In this document: positions 20,097 to 20,212 of the stretch, one piece after another | How positions within the stretch are numbered: position 1 is the stretch's first letter | Layout: each line of letters begins with the position of its first letter | DNA from: a virus | IMG/VR virus record: IMGVR_UViG_3300042549_004147 | Coordinates: 1-20,212 of that record | Length of the DNA: 20,212 bases | Direction: 5' to 3' (one strand) | Notes under the pieces: generated by a model | Database searches by the model: none | Told to the model about the DNA's origin: nothing | The model's input: the letters and a program-made list of their open reading frames with translations, nothing else | Program-made: the position numbers and the translations under genes

Positions 20097-20212
20097 TTAC
20101 CCGCCACAGCCTACAACAGCAGTTACAAGACAAACGGGTATAGTTATTAATTTTTTAATTGTTTTGTATTTGGTTACATTTAGCAACTCGGAAGGCAAAC
20201 AGGCTTGTTTAC
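20097..20212 (-). CDS. C-terminal end of an upstream small protein (partial)
   Basis: A frame enters from the window edge and stops at TAA (20097-20099). The visible residues include LNVTKYKTIKKLITIPVCLV and end TAVVGCGG, a basic segment followed by a hydrophobic stretch. It may be the end of a small membrane protein. No start codon is within the window, and the frame could be incidental, but it lies 17 bases before the next ATG, as expected in this operon. Confidence 0.4.
   Translation of the reverse strand, partial: KQACLPSELLNVTKYKTIKKLITIPVCLVTAVVGCGG

Noticed and set aside
1-20212. CRISPR array, tRNA genes, insertion sequences, attachment sites
   Set aside because: No regularly spaced repeats, cloverleaf-like GC-rich segments, transposase motifs or direct repeats of att type were found by eye.

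Overview
The window is a contiguous stretch of an AT-rich, tailed (siphovirus-like) phage or prophage of a Bacteroidota host, most likely a flavobacterium. The host assignment rests on low G+C, promoters of the Bacteroidota type (TTTG, 19 bp spacer, TAnnTTTG), A/C-rich leaders without Shine-Dalgarno sequences, and protein families typical of flavobacterial phages. Every gene I can support is on the minus strand, so transcription runs from high to low coordinates. There is no integrase, lysis enzyme, DNA polymerase or tRNA in the window, so lysogeny cannot be judged.

Read in the direction of transcription, positions 20212 to 18828 hold small accessory genes: an unidentified partial ORF, an acidic protein, a NUMOD1-like fragment, a DUF3310-like protein, a 46-residue protein and a MazG/PRA-PH-like nucleotide pyrophosphohydrolase. 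They end at a strong intrinsic terminator. Next comes an HTH-metallophosphoesterase with its own terminator. Positions 17609 to 15111 form an insulated two-gene unit (promoter, SNF2-like helicase, beta-class DNA methyltransferase, terminator).

Positions 15092 to 10532 are the replication block. It starts with a promoter, then a leader that can fold as an H-type pseudoknot, an SF2 helicase with zinc knuckle, a VirE-type primase-helicase, an AT-rich intergenic region with nine ATATTACA/TGTAATAT repeats (probable origin), a VRR-NUC nuclease and a small unknown protein. A second promoter near 10500 drives a 70-residue protein and a protein with a DnaA-domain-IV-like helix-turn-helix. It shares a nearly identical 18-bp dyad operator with the promoter near 17590, and related dyads occur in the probable origin.

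Positions 9731 to 8483 hold a tightly packed run of very small genes. These include a Cys-rich zinc protein, four single-pass membrane peptides and a lipoprotein. Positions 8464 to 1 are the HK97-type morphogenesis module: TerS, TerL, portal, prohead protease, major capsid protein with a coiled-coil N-terminus, small head protein, connector, tail completion protein, tail tube, a terminator, then a gp10-like protein, a tail-chaperone-like protein and the start of the tape measure protein, which runs off the window.

The most noteworthy items are the shared operator in two promoters and the origin-like region, the pseudoknot leader in front of the replicative helicase, and the DnaA-like HTH protein encoded directly behind one of the operators.
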